A stretch of 64,000 nt of DNA, taken from contig JBBHKE010000393.1 of the NCBI GenBank assembly GCA_037447655.1, forward strand, positions 1-64,000, in the 5' to 3' direction. The translations under genes were made by a program, and so were the position numbers. Within the stretch, counting starts at the first letter, position 1, and each line of letters starts with the position of its first letter. The DNA is from Zygnema cylindricum. Its lineage: Eukaryota; Streptophyta; Zygnematophyceae; Zygnematales; Zygnemataceae. Shown here piece after piece: positions 44,482-55,110 of this stretch. The notes under the pieces are model-generated. The model saw only the letters and a list, made by a program, of their open reading frames with translations, was not told the origin of the DNA and did no database searches.

Positions 44482-47400
44482 TCTCTGTTTAGGTTTTACC
44501 AGCAATGCTGCTTGTTAAGGCTCATGCAGCAGAAGAATTCGAGAGCCATCGATTTCGTCATCTTGCGGAGATAGATTGCGCTGCCCGTTTACGGAAAAAA
44601 AAGTTGAAAGCCCTTTTTCCTCAGGCCATTACCGGGGCGTATGCATTGGCTGTGATGAGCCTCCTGGCTGTTGGGGCATGGGCTATAGCTCAAGGCCGTT
44701 TTACAGGACCCAAAATGGTATCTTTTATCATGTCACTTGTACTCCTTGTCGAGCCTCTCCAGGTATTCTTTTTGGCTACCATGGTCCCTTTCTTTCTCTT
44801 CTTTTTATTTGTGCGAGACAACTCTCAATCATGTGTCTGCCCAATATGTTTGCTTTTATTAAATTTTATCCGATGCGGGGTTTTTTGAACTACTGTTCTT
44901 CAGGGTAAATCCTTGCTGCACGGATTCAAATAAACGTAGCTCAATTGATCTGGTTGTAAAGATCTTTTTATAATATATTTGTTGTAAATTTGATGCAGGC
45001 TGTGGCAAGCGCTTATAACGAGATCAAGCAGGGAGAGCCAGCTGTAGAGCGTCTGTTAGCACTGACCTCACTTAAACCCAAGGTACATTGTAAGTCGCTA
45101 TTCAGGCTAGTAACACTATTCCCTAGAATAACCCATTATTTTTTTTTCTTGACACATCACTGCCCATTAGTGTAGTATTATTAACGCCAATAGCAATGGG
45201 CAGTGTAGTCCTTTCAGCAGTTCATAAATGTCTACGTCATTTGGAACTAAATTACAATCACTAACACTAAAACAGTCCTCACTCTAATTTTTTCTTTTCT
45301 CTAATAGCGACCGCAGTGTAGTTTTCCAGTCCTTTCAGGCATCATTTGTTGAACATTTATGAAGCTATACATCATTGTTGGGGCTAGATCTTGGAAGGGA
45401 CACTATACGTGTTCTGCTAAATTGTTCAAACGGTTTCTTGTACCAGAACAGGTCTTTTGTGTGCAGCATTTCATGTCAATAGCATTTACAGACAACAGTG
45501 TCCATGTATAACATCCAAAGAAACGTAACCCTGACAGAATATACACTAATAGTTCCGGTAAAGACCCTTTAAACTTATCATGAACAAAATTGGAAGGGTG
45601 GATATGTTTTGTCAGGTTGTGGAGGCTGAAGATGCAGAGCCTTTAGGGCAGGTAGTAGGGCAAGTTGAATTGCAAAATGTTACTTTTGCCTATGAACTGA
45701 GGGGCCCATTGGTTCTGAAGGACGTTTCACTTAAGGTTCGTCCTGGGGAGACGGTGGCCCTAGTGGGTCCCTCTGGGAGTGGAAAATCAACAGTTCTCAA
45801 ACTTCTTTTACGCCTTTATGACCCCTTGAAAGGTGTGAATATCTTGCCGCATATGGTTGTTCTTGTTTAATTTTGAGCAGGGATAACATTTATGGGATTG
45901 TCGTAATTGTTGTATCAGTTACACAGCCATTACTATTAGCATCCGGTCTCATGCGTTTTCTATCCCGGCACACGGGCAATTAATCCGCCCAATCCATCGG
46001 TTTTGATCTGTGGGCAATTTGCACCTTCTTTAACAGACTTTTCATCTTAGTGTGATTGATCCTAGTTTAGTATTGGTGATCAATACCTTAATTCCTTCAG
46101 AAATTTAGCGATCGTTGTTCTGGTGCTGCCATAGTTTTTACAAGTTTGCAGTCATTGCTTAACATATTCGAGATAAAAGTTCACATGTGCTTGATCTCAT
46201 GCACCGTAATATCCATAATAATGAACCACTGCTCATGGTTCAAGTGAATTTTCAATCGTGAATAAGTTTGAACAATGAAGGTTGGATTTTCCTGCAATTT
46301 GAACAATCCAACAGTTGTTATCTCACCAATTGAGAACTACCCGTAATAGCAATCCTCAATTCTGACACTTACATGTCTCGAAAGTTATATATTGCAGTAG
46401 GGTCTTCAGTACTTGACATTTATCGTATAAAAAATATGTCATTAGTACCCAAACTAGCCATTTATACTTTGGGGGGCTTGTAATTTTCCGTATTTAGAAC
46501 TTTCCTTGTAATAATTATTGAACATGTCCAACAACAACCATTGAAAGTTCATTCTAATGGGTATTACGGTACCGGAAGGGGAGTATCACAGTGTTTTCAC
46601 TCTGTTACTTTTAATACCGTGAGTAGTCTGCCATTGGATGGGAAAGCCGTACTCCACTCATGTTACTCAAAGCAAAACACTGCAAAACCCCATTGGTGAG
46701 GACAGGCTAGTTCATCTCTCTGGAGATGTTGACATCCTGTATATACCTTGGTCATGGAACTTTGATCTTCTTAGCTTACATCTGTGATACCCATGAATGT
46801 CTGGTCTTAAAGTGTAGAATGATTATTTGCTGCTACTGATACTGGAACCTGCATTTCTGAAATCTCTCACGTACTTCGATAAGCTCTGATTGGAGTGATG
46901 GAGATGGTTGACTTCATGGTAAAATTAAATCGTTGAATCGTTGATTGTTTGACTTCATGGTAGAATTATTGATTGGAGTGATGGATATGTTTCACTAAAT
47001 GGTTAGATTTTGGGCCAAACAGGGAGAGTGCTCATTGATGGTCGTGATATTTCCCATGTGACGTTGAAATCTCTTCGTCAAAAAGTTGGGATCGTTCCTC
47101 AAGAAACTGTAAGGTTGCCTCCCCCTTGCTTTGTTTTTCTTCATAACAACGGGACCTGTGATTGAAAGACAAAGATATGAATTTTTGAAGATGTGGTAAA
47201 GAGCTACCAACAAGCGTAAAAATATGGGATTTCTTGGTAGTCTCAAAATTGATGCTCCTACCAACATATCCCGCTCTTGTTTAGGCAGTTACATTAGTCA
47301 GGGCAAAAGTCCTTGTTTTCCTTAATGAAGAAAGTGAATTGAAGCAAGTCTTCAAATTTTGTTATCAAAGATTTTTTCCTCTTGTTTTGGATCACCTGGT

Positions 47401-50155
47401 CGTTTCAAATAATTGCGTCTACGACGTTGGCCTGGCCCTCATTGATGGTTTGGGTTTTGGGCAGTTTCATTATAGCACAGGGCAAAATCCTCATTTTCCC
47501 TACTAAATATCGAAGAACTGAAGTGAAATAGTTTCTCAATATCTGTTCTCAAATCTTTTTTACTCTAGTTTTAGATCACCTAGTCGTTTCAGAAACTTGC
47601 GTAGGTTTTATAGGCTGTTACGTTGTAATAAAGGGCATTCTCTATGCTAAATAATGGAGAAGTGAACTGAAAAAAGTTTTTGAATGGTCTTTAAAGGTTT
47701 CTTTTTCTTATTATTTTTTTTCTTCTTGAATTTTCATTAGCTTTTTTACACTAATCCCGTCTCAGTTTTACACAAAAAAGTGTTATTAATGTTTTTTCTT
47801 AAAGCTATTTTTTTTTGCAGTCCACAATCGTCCACGTCTATTTGGTCTGGAACTAGAATCTTTAATACTAAAACAGTCCTCGTACTAATTATTTCTTAAC
47901 GCTTTTAGCGATTAGCGGTGAAGTTTGCAAATTTTGTTTTTAAAGATTTCTTCCTCTTTTTATATTTTTTTTGCATCTTTTCTTGCCTTTAGGTCCTCTT
48001 TTCAGGCACAGTGGCACAGAATATTGCTTACGGGATATTACCAGATGCCATTTCCATGGAGGCTGTAGAACAAGCTGCTCGTTTGGCAAACGCACATACA
48101 TTTATTAGTGAACTCTCACACGGTTATATGACTCATCTTGGTGATAGAGCCACTTCGCTGAGTGGAGGGCAAAGGCAGAGGTGAGCCCACAAAAATCTAT
48201 TACACATTTATAATATATATTGGCCAAGATTATGGATAGGATAAGATGGTCCATGCCAATTAAACAGAAGTAATGGGCTTACATGGACTCTTGTTATCCA
48301 TTTGTTTTTTAAACAGACAGTACTGACCACAAGAAACTGACACCTCAAATTAGTACGGGGCATACCAGTTACGCTGAATAGTATAGGTTTTTGTCCAACA
48401 TAGTAGAGTTATAGGTAACTATAGTTATAGTAATTATAGGTGTAGGTAACTCGTCCAGCACCTTTGCTTTGTTTGCTGTTCAGATGAGGCCGATTCATAA
48501 TAGGAATTGGTCAATTGTTTGGACAGAAAGATCTATATTTGATATTTAGCTGCCCAGTATCTATGGAAGATCTGGGTTTCCTGTGCAATGTCCTTGATTT
48601 GCGATAAAGCCCAATCCGTATCTGGTTTTGGACCTGGATTTTGATGATTAAGACATTTAAGGGTTTTTAACTGTTTGTCGGTGCCTAAAAGTTTTAAAAG
48701 GATCTAAACCAGTATATAATTTGGTCTCTTCAAACTGTTTAGTGCTATTTATTGCAAATGTTGTGACTGATGTATTCCCTGTTCTGTCATTTGGTCGTAA
48801 ACCAAACATTAGTTGAAGAATACGGGCTATTTCTACTTTTTAGACGGTTATACGTTCATATTAACCATGTTTTAGGTTGTGACGTTAGATGTCAGAAGCC
48901 CTGTTATTCGTCAGAGGCACATATTGTACATTATTCTGTTTAGATCGAAATTTCAAGTAGAAATTATGAAATCAAAAATGAATAAAATCAAATAAACGAA
49001 ATTCTTAGTTCTAATCATTTAAACCTTGACGGGATTGTGGGAAAAGGCTCGCTATTGCTCGGGCTGTTTACCATCAACCCTCCATTATGACATTGGATGA
49101 AGCCACATCAGCTTTAGATAACCAATCTGAGGAGCTTGTAAGGGAAGCTCTCAATCGTCTAATGGTTGGTCGAACGGTAAGTCTGGGGTTCTCTAAAACT
49201 CAGAAACTGAAAAGAAAAACATTAACTACACAGATTTGGTGAAGCTCTTGATTGCCTAATGACCTGTCGAACGGAAAGTCTGGGGTTCTATAAAACTCAA
49301 ACTTAAAAAGAAAAGCATTCAGGTGAAGCTCTCAATCATCTAATTGCTGTTCGAACTGTAAGACTTATGGCTCTTTACAACAAGAAAACTGAAAGGAAAA
49401 ACATGGACTGCTTAGATTAGGTGAAGAAAACTGATGATGGTTTTATGTCTGTCTCTCCATCAGGTCGCATTTCTCATATCTGTCTGTTGGGTTAGAAGAG
49501 ATATTAATTGGTGAAAGCATTATTTATTGTTATGTTTAATCTTATCGGTTTTTTGTTGTTGACGATTCTTAAGTTAATTCATGATTCTGCAAATTCACAG
49601 GTGTCACACTTGTCACGCTTGTCACTGTCAGGTTTTTCTGCACTATTTTACCGTTTTGAAATATACAGATGTTGTTTTTTGTTACAGTTCACAATATAAT
49701 CACGTTTCGATTTTAATCGGCAAGTTGGGTTGATGGGAAATTTCTTGTTCACTTGTTTGAAAAATACAAAATTGATAAGGACGTGGAGGCGTTGTTGCTT
49801 GTTCACTTGTTTAAAAAGAACAAAACCGATAAAAGTTCAAACCAAAGAAAAGTACAAAACCGATAAGGGCGAGGGACTTTGGAGGGCTTTGTTTCTTGTT
49901 CACTTGTTTAGAAAGTACAAAACCGATAAAAGTGCAAAACAAAGAACAATATGAAACCGGTAAGAGTGAGGATTTTGGAGGGCTTTGCTACAGGTGGTCG
50001 TTGTAGCCCATCGTCTGGAGACGGTAAGAAACGCCGATCGTATCGTATTTATGGAGGGAGGGAGAATTATAGAGGAAGGGACCCACGATTCTCTCCTTTC
50101 GAAGGGAGGTTCGTATGCTTCTCTTTATAAAGGAAACCTCAGAGCTTCTGTGTAA
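40483..50155 (+). CDS. Plastid ABC half-transporter, ABCB28/NAP8-like
   Basis: Nine exons: 40483-41322, 44187-44273, 44493-44762, 44999-45082, 45616-45832, 47023-47108, 47993-48180, 49047-49176, 49994-50155, in phase to 687 residues. Residues 1-~130 are serine/basic-rich, like a plastid transit peptide. The membrane domain follows ([19 protein letters not shown] onward; [10 protein letters not shown] coupling region). The nucleotide-binding domain has Walker [10 protein letters not shown] (~478-486), Q-loop VPQE, signature LSGGQ (~584), Walker [13 protein letters not shown], and H-loop AHRLET (~640). Wording matches Arabidopsis ABCB28 (e.g. [22 protein letters not shown]). A half-transporter must dimerise; the substrate is unknown. 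Relative to ABCB28 about 35-40 residues of the membrane domain are missing between exons 2 and 3, and the exon 8 acceptor (GGGAAAAG) is poor. Confidence 0.88.
40598..40623 (+). repeat. (TTAGGG)n stretch inside the transit-peptide codons
   Basis: Four tandem GGTTAG/TTAGGG units in frame, encoding an alternating Leu-Gly run ([10 protein letters not shown]) in the presumed transit peptide. Confidence 0.85.
41285..41745 (+). repeat. ~202-bp tandem duplications of the exon 1 3' end in ABCB28-like intron 1
   Basis: The last bases of exon 1 and the donor (GCTATGCTCCATGTGAG, 41311) recur at 41513 (ACTATGCTCCATGTGAT) and 41716 (GCTTTGCTCGATGTC), spaced 202 and 203 bp. Shared intronic words (tgtttagtgcagaacatgac) lie between. 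Copies 2 and 3 still read like coding ([16 protein letters not shown]). Confidence 0.88.
43046..43240. mobile_element. MITE family 1 (short type) in ABCB28-like intron 1
   Basis: Left end TACATCACTATTAGACTTAG, right end CTACTAGTGATTGGCGGTGTA. The family word 'tttatgattttgggtcaaaaa' lies inside. Diverged. Confidence 0.6.
43311..43643 (-). CDS. Nested antisense ORF with paired CxxC motifs (uncertain)
   Basis: 110 codons on the minus strand inside intron 1 of the plus-strand ABCB28-like gene. It reads [10 protein letters not shown], a CSVC pair, then CNNC about 20 residues on, and a basic stretch, as in a small zinc-ribbon protein. Starts at ATG, no introns needed. No family recognised, and it could be transposon debris or chance. 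Its lysine/asparagine-rich, motif-bearing composition makes it more gene-like than neighbouring open frames. Confidence 0.3.
   Translation of the reverse strand: MVSKKQQQAKIFPKATKNYYCTENGGTSAIQFVCSVCQKNVIQNENLRTGEMCNNCTQFADRKKKRIEFLHLPPPIRLNKRRQRACKCLFVLEIKPSFKQKRYTCLNNII
44447..44478 (+). repeat. Poly-T run before ABCB28-like exon 3
   Basis: About 30 uninterrupted T after GGGGGG, 14 bp before the exon 3 acceptor, in the short intron where an expected exon is missing. Confidence 0.9.
45098..45207. mobile_element. Short diverged MITE family 1 copy in ABCB28-like intron 4
   Basis: Left end 'taagtcgctattcaggctag', right end AACGCCAATAGCAATGGGCAGTGTA. Another right-end remnant (AATAGCGACCGCAGTGTAG) ends at about 45320. 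Confidence 0.5.
49132..49430 (+). repeat. ~90-bp tandem duplications of the exon 8 3' end and donor
   Basis: GAAGCTCTCAATCGTCTAAT...CGAACGGTAAGTCTGG (49144) recurs at 49241 (donor mutated to GGAAAG) and 49325 (CTGTAAG). The intronic 'aaaactgaaaagaaaaacat' is shared too. Confidence 0.88.
49738..49993 (+). repeat. Tandem repeat ending at the exon 9 acceptor
   Basis: Three units containing 'ttgttcacttgttt', 'aagtacaaaaccgataa' and 'ttggagggcttt' run up to the acceptor GCTTTGCTACAG. An internal copy reads GGCTTTGTTTCTTG, an acceptor-like relative lacking the AG. Confidence 0.82.
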
Positions 50156-50213
50156 ACAAGGAAGTGTAATGAAGAAAGTGTAAACGAGAAAGTGTAAACA
50201 AGGAAGTGTAAAC
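50140..50213 (+). repeat. Repeats of the ABCB28-like stop-codon region
   Basis: The stop context GTGTAAACAAGGAA is repeated about five times with small changes in ~14-17-bp units directly after the coding end. Confidence 0.85.
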
Positions 50214-51109
50214 AAAACAGTGTAAACAATAATATCGAAGGAGAAATTTTAACAGTGTTACAGTATCCTTTGTTTGAATTTAATTCGGTTCAGTTTCCAT
50301 GCTTTTTTTTTGTAAGGGTATTTTCTTATGATGGCTTGCAATTATAGCGAAGCTGTAGTCGGGGAAAGAGGAATGCTATTTCTGGTTCGAAATTATTATG
50401 TGATTTTGTAACGGGATTGACCATGGGAGTTATATATATTGAGATTTATATTGGGATTCATATTGGGATTTATAATGGGATTTATAATGGTTGTTTCTTA
50501 CAGTCGGTGGTTTGGGCAAATCGGTAATGAACCTTTGGCTTCAAATTTGTTACAGTATTTTAAGTGCATGTGAATTCTCTTCATAAATTATTTTGACGCT
50601 CTACACCAATTAATCAAGAGAGGAGAGAGGGGGAGGAGGGAGGGAGGGAGGAGAGGGATGGGAGGGAAGGGAGGGAAGGGAGGGGAGGGAGGGAGGGAGG
50701 GATGGAAGGGACGGGAGGGAGTGAGGAGGGGGAGGGTGAGAGAGGGGGAGAGAGAGATTTTGAGGTTGTACACATGCAATTTTGGGAGAAAAAAACATAT
50801 GACTCCGACAACATTCCGAGAAAACCTTGTCCAAACATCTAAACCCTAGCCAGTCTATGGGGGCACCATTTTACCTATCGATGCTTTGATAAAAACAAAG
50901 GTCATTTTAACTTTCTAGACTAAGTTTCTGTTTTAAGTTTCTAAACTAAGTTCCGTTATTTTTCTTTCATTTGCGTTTCTTTATTTGTGTTGCATTATTT
51001 AGTATTTCTTTTTAGGGAACTTCGTAGTTGAACTTTTAGCTTTGTTTTATACTTTCTAGTGAAGTTGTCATGTTGTGTTTATTTTTTTTAATGGGGGAAG
51101 TGTCACAAC
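50156..51109. other. 3' flank of the ABCB28-like gene
   Basis: Holds the stop-region repeats, 'gggatttata' repeats (50440-50490) and a GA-rich polypurine tract at 50615-50756. No gene. Confidence 0.4.
50615..50756. repeat. GA-rich polypurine tract
   Basis: About 140 bp of GGGAGG/GGGAAGG repeats with rare pyrimidines, like those at 29220, 34700 and 36857. Confidence 0.9.
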
Positions 51110-51276
51110 TACACCGTGAATCGTTATTAGAGTAAAAAAAATATTAGTGCCGGGTTCTTATTAGCGTTAGTTCTGAACCCTTGAAAGAATGTGTTAATTA
51201 ACGCTATTTTTGTGATCAGAGGGTGAAAAGAACCGCAAACAAATTAGTGGTTTTAATGAGATAGATTTACGGTGTA
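51110..51276. mobile_element. MITE family 1 (short type)
   Basis: Left end TACACCGTGAATCGTTATTAG is near consensus. Right end GATAGATTTACGGTGTA. 167 bp, no coding. Confidence 0.7.
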
Positions 51277-52546
51277 TCGTACTATTGCTCACTTGATGGC
51301 TATGTCCGTTTTTTTCCTTTTTTTTTAATTGTCATTTTAATTACGGTGAGCAGCATAGTCCCTCTACACCTATATTAATTATTCACTAATTATTCGTCGC
51401 CTATTCATTAATTATTTATTGTTATTTGTTAATTATTTATTAGAACCACAGTTTCTGAGTGACGTCTATTTGATGGTTGTCGAGGTGGACTTCACAATAA
51501 TTTGTTAGGGATTTGAGTAATGAGGGGAGGAGTGAGGATTGAAGTGGAATTGAGGAAGGAAGGTAAGGAGAAGGAGGTGGTGAGTGACTAAGGTGGTTTT
51601 AAAATATGGTGTAAAATATTAGTGATGTAATTCCCAAAAATGGTCTGCAAAAAATTTCCAATCCTTCGTTTCATTGTTGTCATGAATTGTGTCGAAGGTC
51701 ATAAACAGAAAAAGGAAAACCCAAGAAACGAGATTATTATCATCACTACTATCATCACTATTATCATCACTATTGTCACCGTCAATGTTTTGTAAAAACA
51801 TACGCTAAAAAAACATCGTGATGTAAATACATCTTAGGCCCGGGACTAACTGTGTCCGGGCGGCGAATTAGGGTTAATAGGAGCCCGAATTTCAAAGAAG
51901 TTCGTAACCTTTTATACCACAAAAATACAAGCACAACCATCGTATGCCGGTCCACTGGATGAAGAAGTCTTGTATAAGATAAAATACTCGTATAAGATTA
52001 TTATCGTCATTATCATACAAGACTCTTACAAGATTTTTATCGTCATCGTCATTAAGTTTTGTCCTTTATATCTGTGAAGTACAGTCACTGCCATCAATAA
52101 AACGCAAAGCAGTTACCACCTGTGAAGATCTTTGTGGCACACAGTCACCAGTTTTAAGTAAACGTATTTATTGTGGGTTTTTTAGGGTTTTTTTTACGTG
52201 TTACCGATGATATGGCTGGACCTGCAGAGGTATGTGAAACAATTACAGTCTAGGTGAAATACGAAGGGTGTTATTGATCTCATCTTAATTTTGAGTCATT
52301 TATTGAAATCTTAACAAATTGCGTTTGTCTTTTTTTATTTATGACCAGTCATCATTTTCAAGTAAAAATATAAATGTTTGGTTGAATCTACTGGAGCATG
52401 GGTGAAAAAGGCGATATTGCTGAAAAGGTTAAGGTTTCCATTGAGCTGAATTTTAGTTTCTCATTCTGGTGAAACTACTTCTACCATAAAGGTTTTTGAA
52501 AACATAAAACACACACGATCAGCTTGCAAATGGCCCTATTCATATG
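51277..52546. other. Intergenic, simple repeats, no confirmed gene
   Basis: Contains an (ATC)n-like microsatellite (51730-51785), 'attatttatt' repeats (51395-51445) and a duplicated 'acaagattattatcgtcat' segment (51970-52055). A possible isolated start exon (ATGGCTGGACCTGCAGAG|gtatgt near 52212) has no identifiable continuation. Confidence 0.35.
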
Positions 52547-52974
52547 TACACCGTGAATCGCTATTAGTGCTAATGTTTTTTTTGCCACTTAAAACATCGT
52601 TTACCCTTACGCAATTGCCGATAAGATGGAGACCGCCAATCGGAAGGTGAGAATCTTACCTTTCAATCGCAACCGTTAGATATATAATCCGACAAGTGTG
52701 TACGGAGAAAATATGTTTTAAGTGGCGAAAAAAACATTAACACTACACCGTGAATCGCTTTTAGCGTCAATGTCTCTAATTGCGATACCCTGTTTTTTTA
52801 CCCAAATTTTCAAATAGAGTTAATAAAAACCCTTTAAAAAAACAAATTAGAGTAAATGATTTCCCTCAAAACCCCCAAATTCCCAAATAGCATAAATAAC
52901 GCTAATTGTTTCATTCCGCTATCTATTTCATTACGCTAATAGCGATTCACGGTGTAATAGCGATTCGCGGTATA
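52547..52974. mobile_element. MITE family 1 (long type) interrupted by a nested element
   Basis: Outer copy runs from TACACCGTGAATCGCTATTAG at 52547 to AATAGCGATTCGCGGTATA at 52974. Its right end is split at a TA dinucleotide by the short element 52746-52954. Removing the insert and one TA restores a continuous family end, which proves a TA target duplication. Confidence 0.88.
52746..52954. mobile_element. MITE family 1 (short type) inserted into another copy
   Basis: 209 bp, ends CACCGTGAATCGCTTTTAG and CTAATAGCGATTCACGGTG, flanked by TA at 52744-52745 and 52955-52956. TA duplication plus inverted ends points to the Tc1/mariner group. Confidence 0.88.
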
Positions 52975-53110
52975 GTTCTGTTTCATCAGGTTGTACATTC
53001 AGGGTGAACTTCCATTAGAGGAAAAGTGGGGTTGTTTACTGGACGCCATACAATTCCGTACAGATTCATACCATTTTTTTTTTGGTCAGACGAGACGCGA
53101 CGAAACATGT

Positions 53111-53419
53111 GCATAGTTCAAAAGTAGGCGTTTTTATGGTAGGCCTTTTGGTCGGCGCCTTTATCGTAAGCTGTGTTATGGGCTTTTCATGTGATCTTCT
53201 TAGATCGCCACTTTGATCAGCGACTGTCCGATCGTCCGAATCTGACGGTGTAAATAAAACATTTTGGTCTGAATGTTTTAATTGGTCCAATTTTTGGTGC
53301 GAATGTTTTAATTGGTCCGAATAGGTCCGAATACAATGTGGGTCTTAAGGTCATATTGTATGTTTTGCATACAATAGGCATATTGTATGTGCCTACTTTC
53401 ACCTACTTTTGAACTATGG
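53111..53419. mobile_element. MITE family 2, copy 2 (inverted)
   Basis: Opposite orientation to 350-627. Ends GCATAGTTCAAAAGTAGG and CTTTTGAACTATGG. Interior 309 bp with the GATCAGCGACTGTCCGATCG and CATACAATAGGCATATTG sections. A clear target duplication is not seen. Confidence 0.78.
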
Positions 53420-54004
53420 TTTACTGGATGGCTCCAATATTAGAGGTGTAAGTATCGACCGTTGGATGTTTCACTTTTTCAGATTTGCGAAGCAATCGCG
53501 CAAATCGTGAAGAGACTCTCCTCGGCGCGGAGAGTTTCTTCACACGGGTCACGTACCATTGGTACACGTTAAAAGTAAAAATATCCACCACGAAAAGGCG
53601 ATGAAAAACGAACACGTCGTACACGTCATGTGCCTTCCGCCTCGCTGGATGAAGGTCAACTGAAAATATCCTCGCACGCTCCGTCTGACATCCACCGACC
53701 TTCAAAGTTTGCCGCACCTTCTTGCCATTCCGTTTCGAAATTTTGATTTCCAATTTAAAAATTAAAATCTGGTCGCAAAATTTTCGTACGAATCATTAAC
53801 TACCTCCGCTCGTACAAATATTTCGTACAGATTTTCAGTTTGAAGAATATTTTTAGATTTTAAGAATCTGAAAACTAACCTATGTGGCGCCCATCATAAT
53901 TGAGAAACGATGTTTACTGGCACGACATAATGGAACGCCGCGTGCTAGTAAACACTACAAATAAACGTCTCCGCATGTTTACTGGGACCGCCTAATGGAT
54001 TAGA
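53420..54004. other. Intergenic, no gene assigned
   Basis: A 110-codon minus open frame (53421-53753) is lysine/arginine-rich without a known motif. 'gtttactgg' words recur at 53034, 53419, 53911 and 53978. Confidence 0.3.
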
Positions 54005-54463
54005 GCAAAGTTCAAAAGTAGGTGAAAGTACGCCCATACAATATGCCTATAGTACGCAAAACATACAATATGACCTTAAGAACCATATTGTATTGGTCGC
54101 AAAATGAAAAAAAATAGTAACAGGGTTGAGTTGCACATCGATCAATAGAGAATTAAACGTCATGTCTAAATTTTGAAAAACATTTGGACAAAAAATTATT
54201 TTTCTGTGAGTTTTGAGGTATTTTTTATTTAAACCGTCAGATTTGGACGATCGGACGGTCGCTGATCAAAGTAGCGATCTAAGAACATCACATGAAAAAC
54301 CCATAACACAACTTACGATAGGACTATCGTCAGATTTGGATGATCGGACGGTCACTGATCAAAGTAGCGATTTAAGAAGATCACATGAAAAGCCCATAGC
54401 ACAACTTACGATAAAGGCGCCGACAAAAGGCCTACAATAGAAACGCCTATTTTTGAACTATGG
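54005..54463. mobile_element. MITE family 2, copy 3 with internal duplication
   Basis: Flanked by ATTAGA at 53999-54004 and 54464-54469, a 6-bp duplication like copy 1. 459 bp: longer because the GATCGGACGGTCGCTGATCA section is present twice in tandem (about 54236 and 54329) and a ~110-bp unrelated filler lies in the middle. Confidence 0.82.
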
Positions 54464-54474
54464 ATTAGAGGCCT

Positions 54475-55110
54475 AGTTGTCATATTCGTACGAATTTGGA
54501 CTTTTTCCCGAAAACTACGTAGTATTCGCGACTTTTATATTTTTCGTAAAATTCGTATAGTTTTCGCTGTACGAACATGTACGAAAACGTACGGAAACCA
54601 TAATCATAGAAAATCCTTTAAAAAGTCATAAAATGTACGAAAAAGTAACATGAATGTACGACAGCGTACGAAAAGTGTACCCTACAAAACCTAATGGTAC
54701 GGCAAATCTTCAGTAGCCGTACTGAAATATAAAGGAGAAGTACGGCAATGTACCCTAGAAAGTAGAAACCCTGAAATCCTCCTTTAATTACCCTAATATC
54801 AGTAATATGTTTAAAATGTACGTCCACTGTACTTAAGTGTACGAAAAGTGTAGCGTAGCTGTACTGAAATATACGGGAATGTACGAGAATGTACCCTACA
54901 ACCCTAAAATATATAACCCTAAAAGGTACGAAAAATACGGACGAGTACGTACATGTATGAAAAGTGTGGGGCAGCTATACTCAAACATACGGAATCTAAG
55001 GAAATGTACTCTAAAGCCCTAAAAATCCCTTAAATAACCCTTAAAGGTGCGAGAATGTACGAACATTGTCAGGAAATGTACGAAAATGTACTGGTACATA
55101 GTCAGGTACG
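54475..55110. repeat. Degenerate tandem repeat rich in GTACGAAAA and CCCTAAAA
   Basis: Loose units of roughly 100-170 bp with the order GTACGAAAAGTGTA, 'tactgaaatata', 'aatgtaccctac' and 'aaccctaaaa'. At least three are readable (54625, 54835, 54925). No coding. Confidence 0.6.

Noticed and set aside
52212-52229. Possible first exon ATGGCTGGACCTGCAGAG followed by gtatgt, with a telo-box upstream
   Set aside because: No continuing exon could be found, so six codons are not enough.
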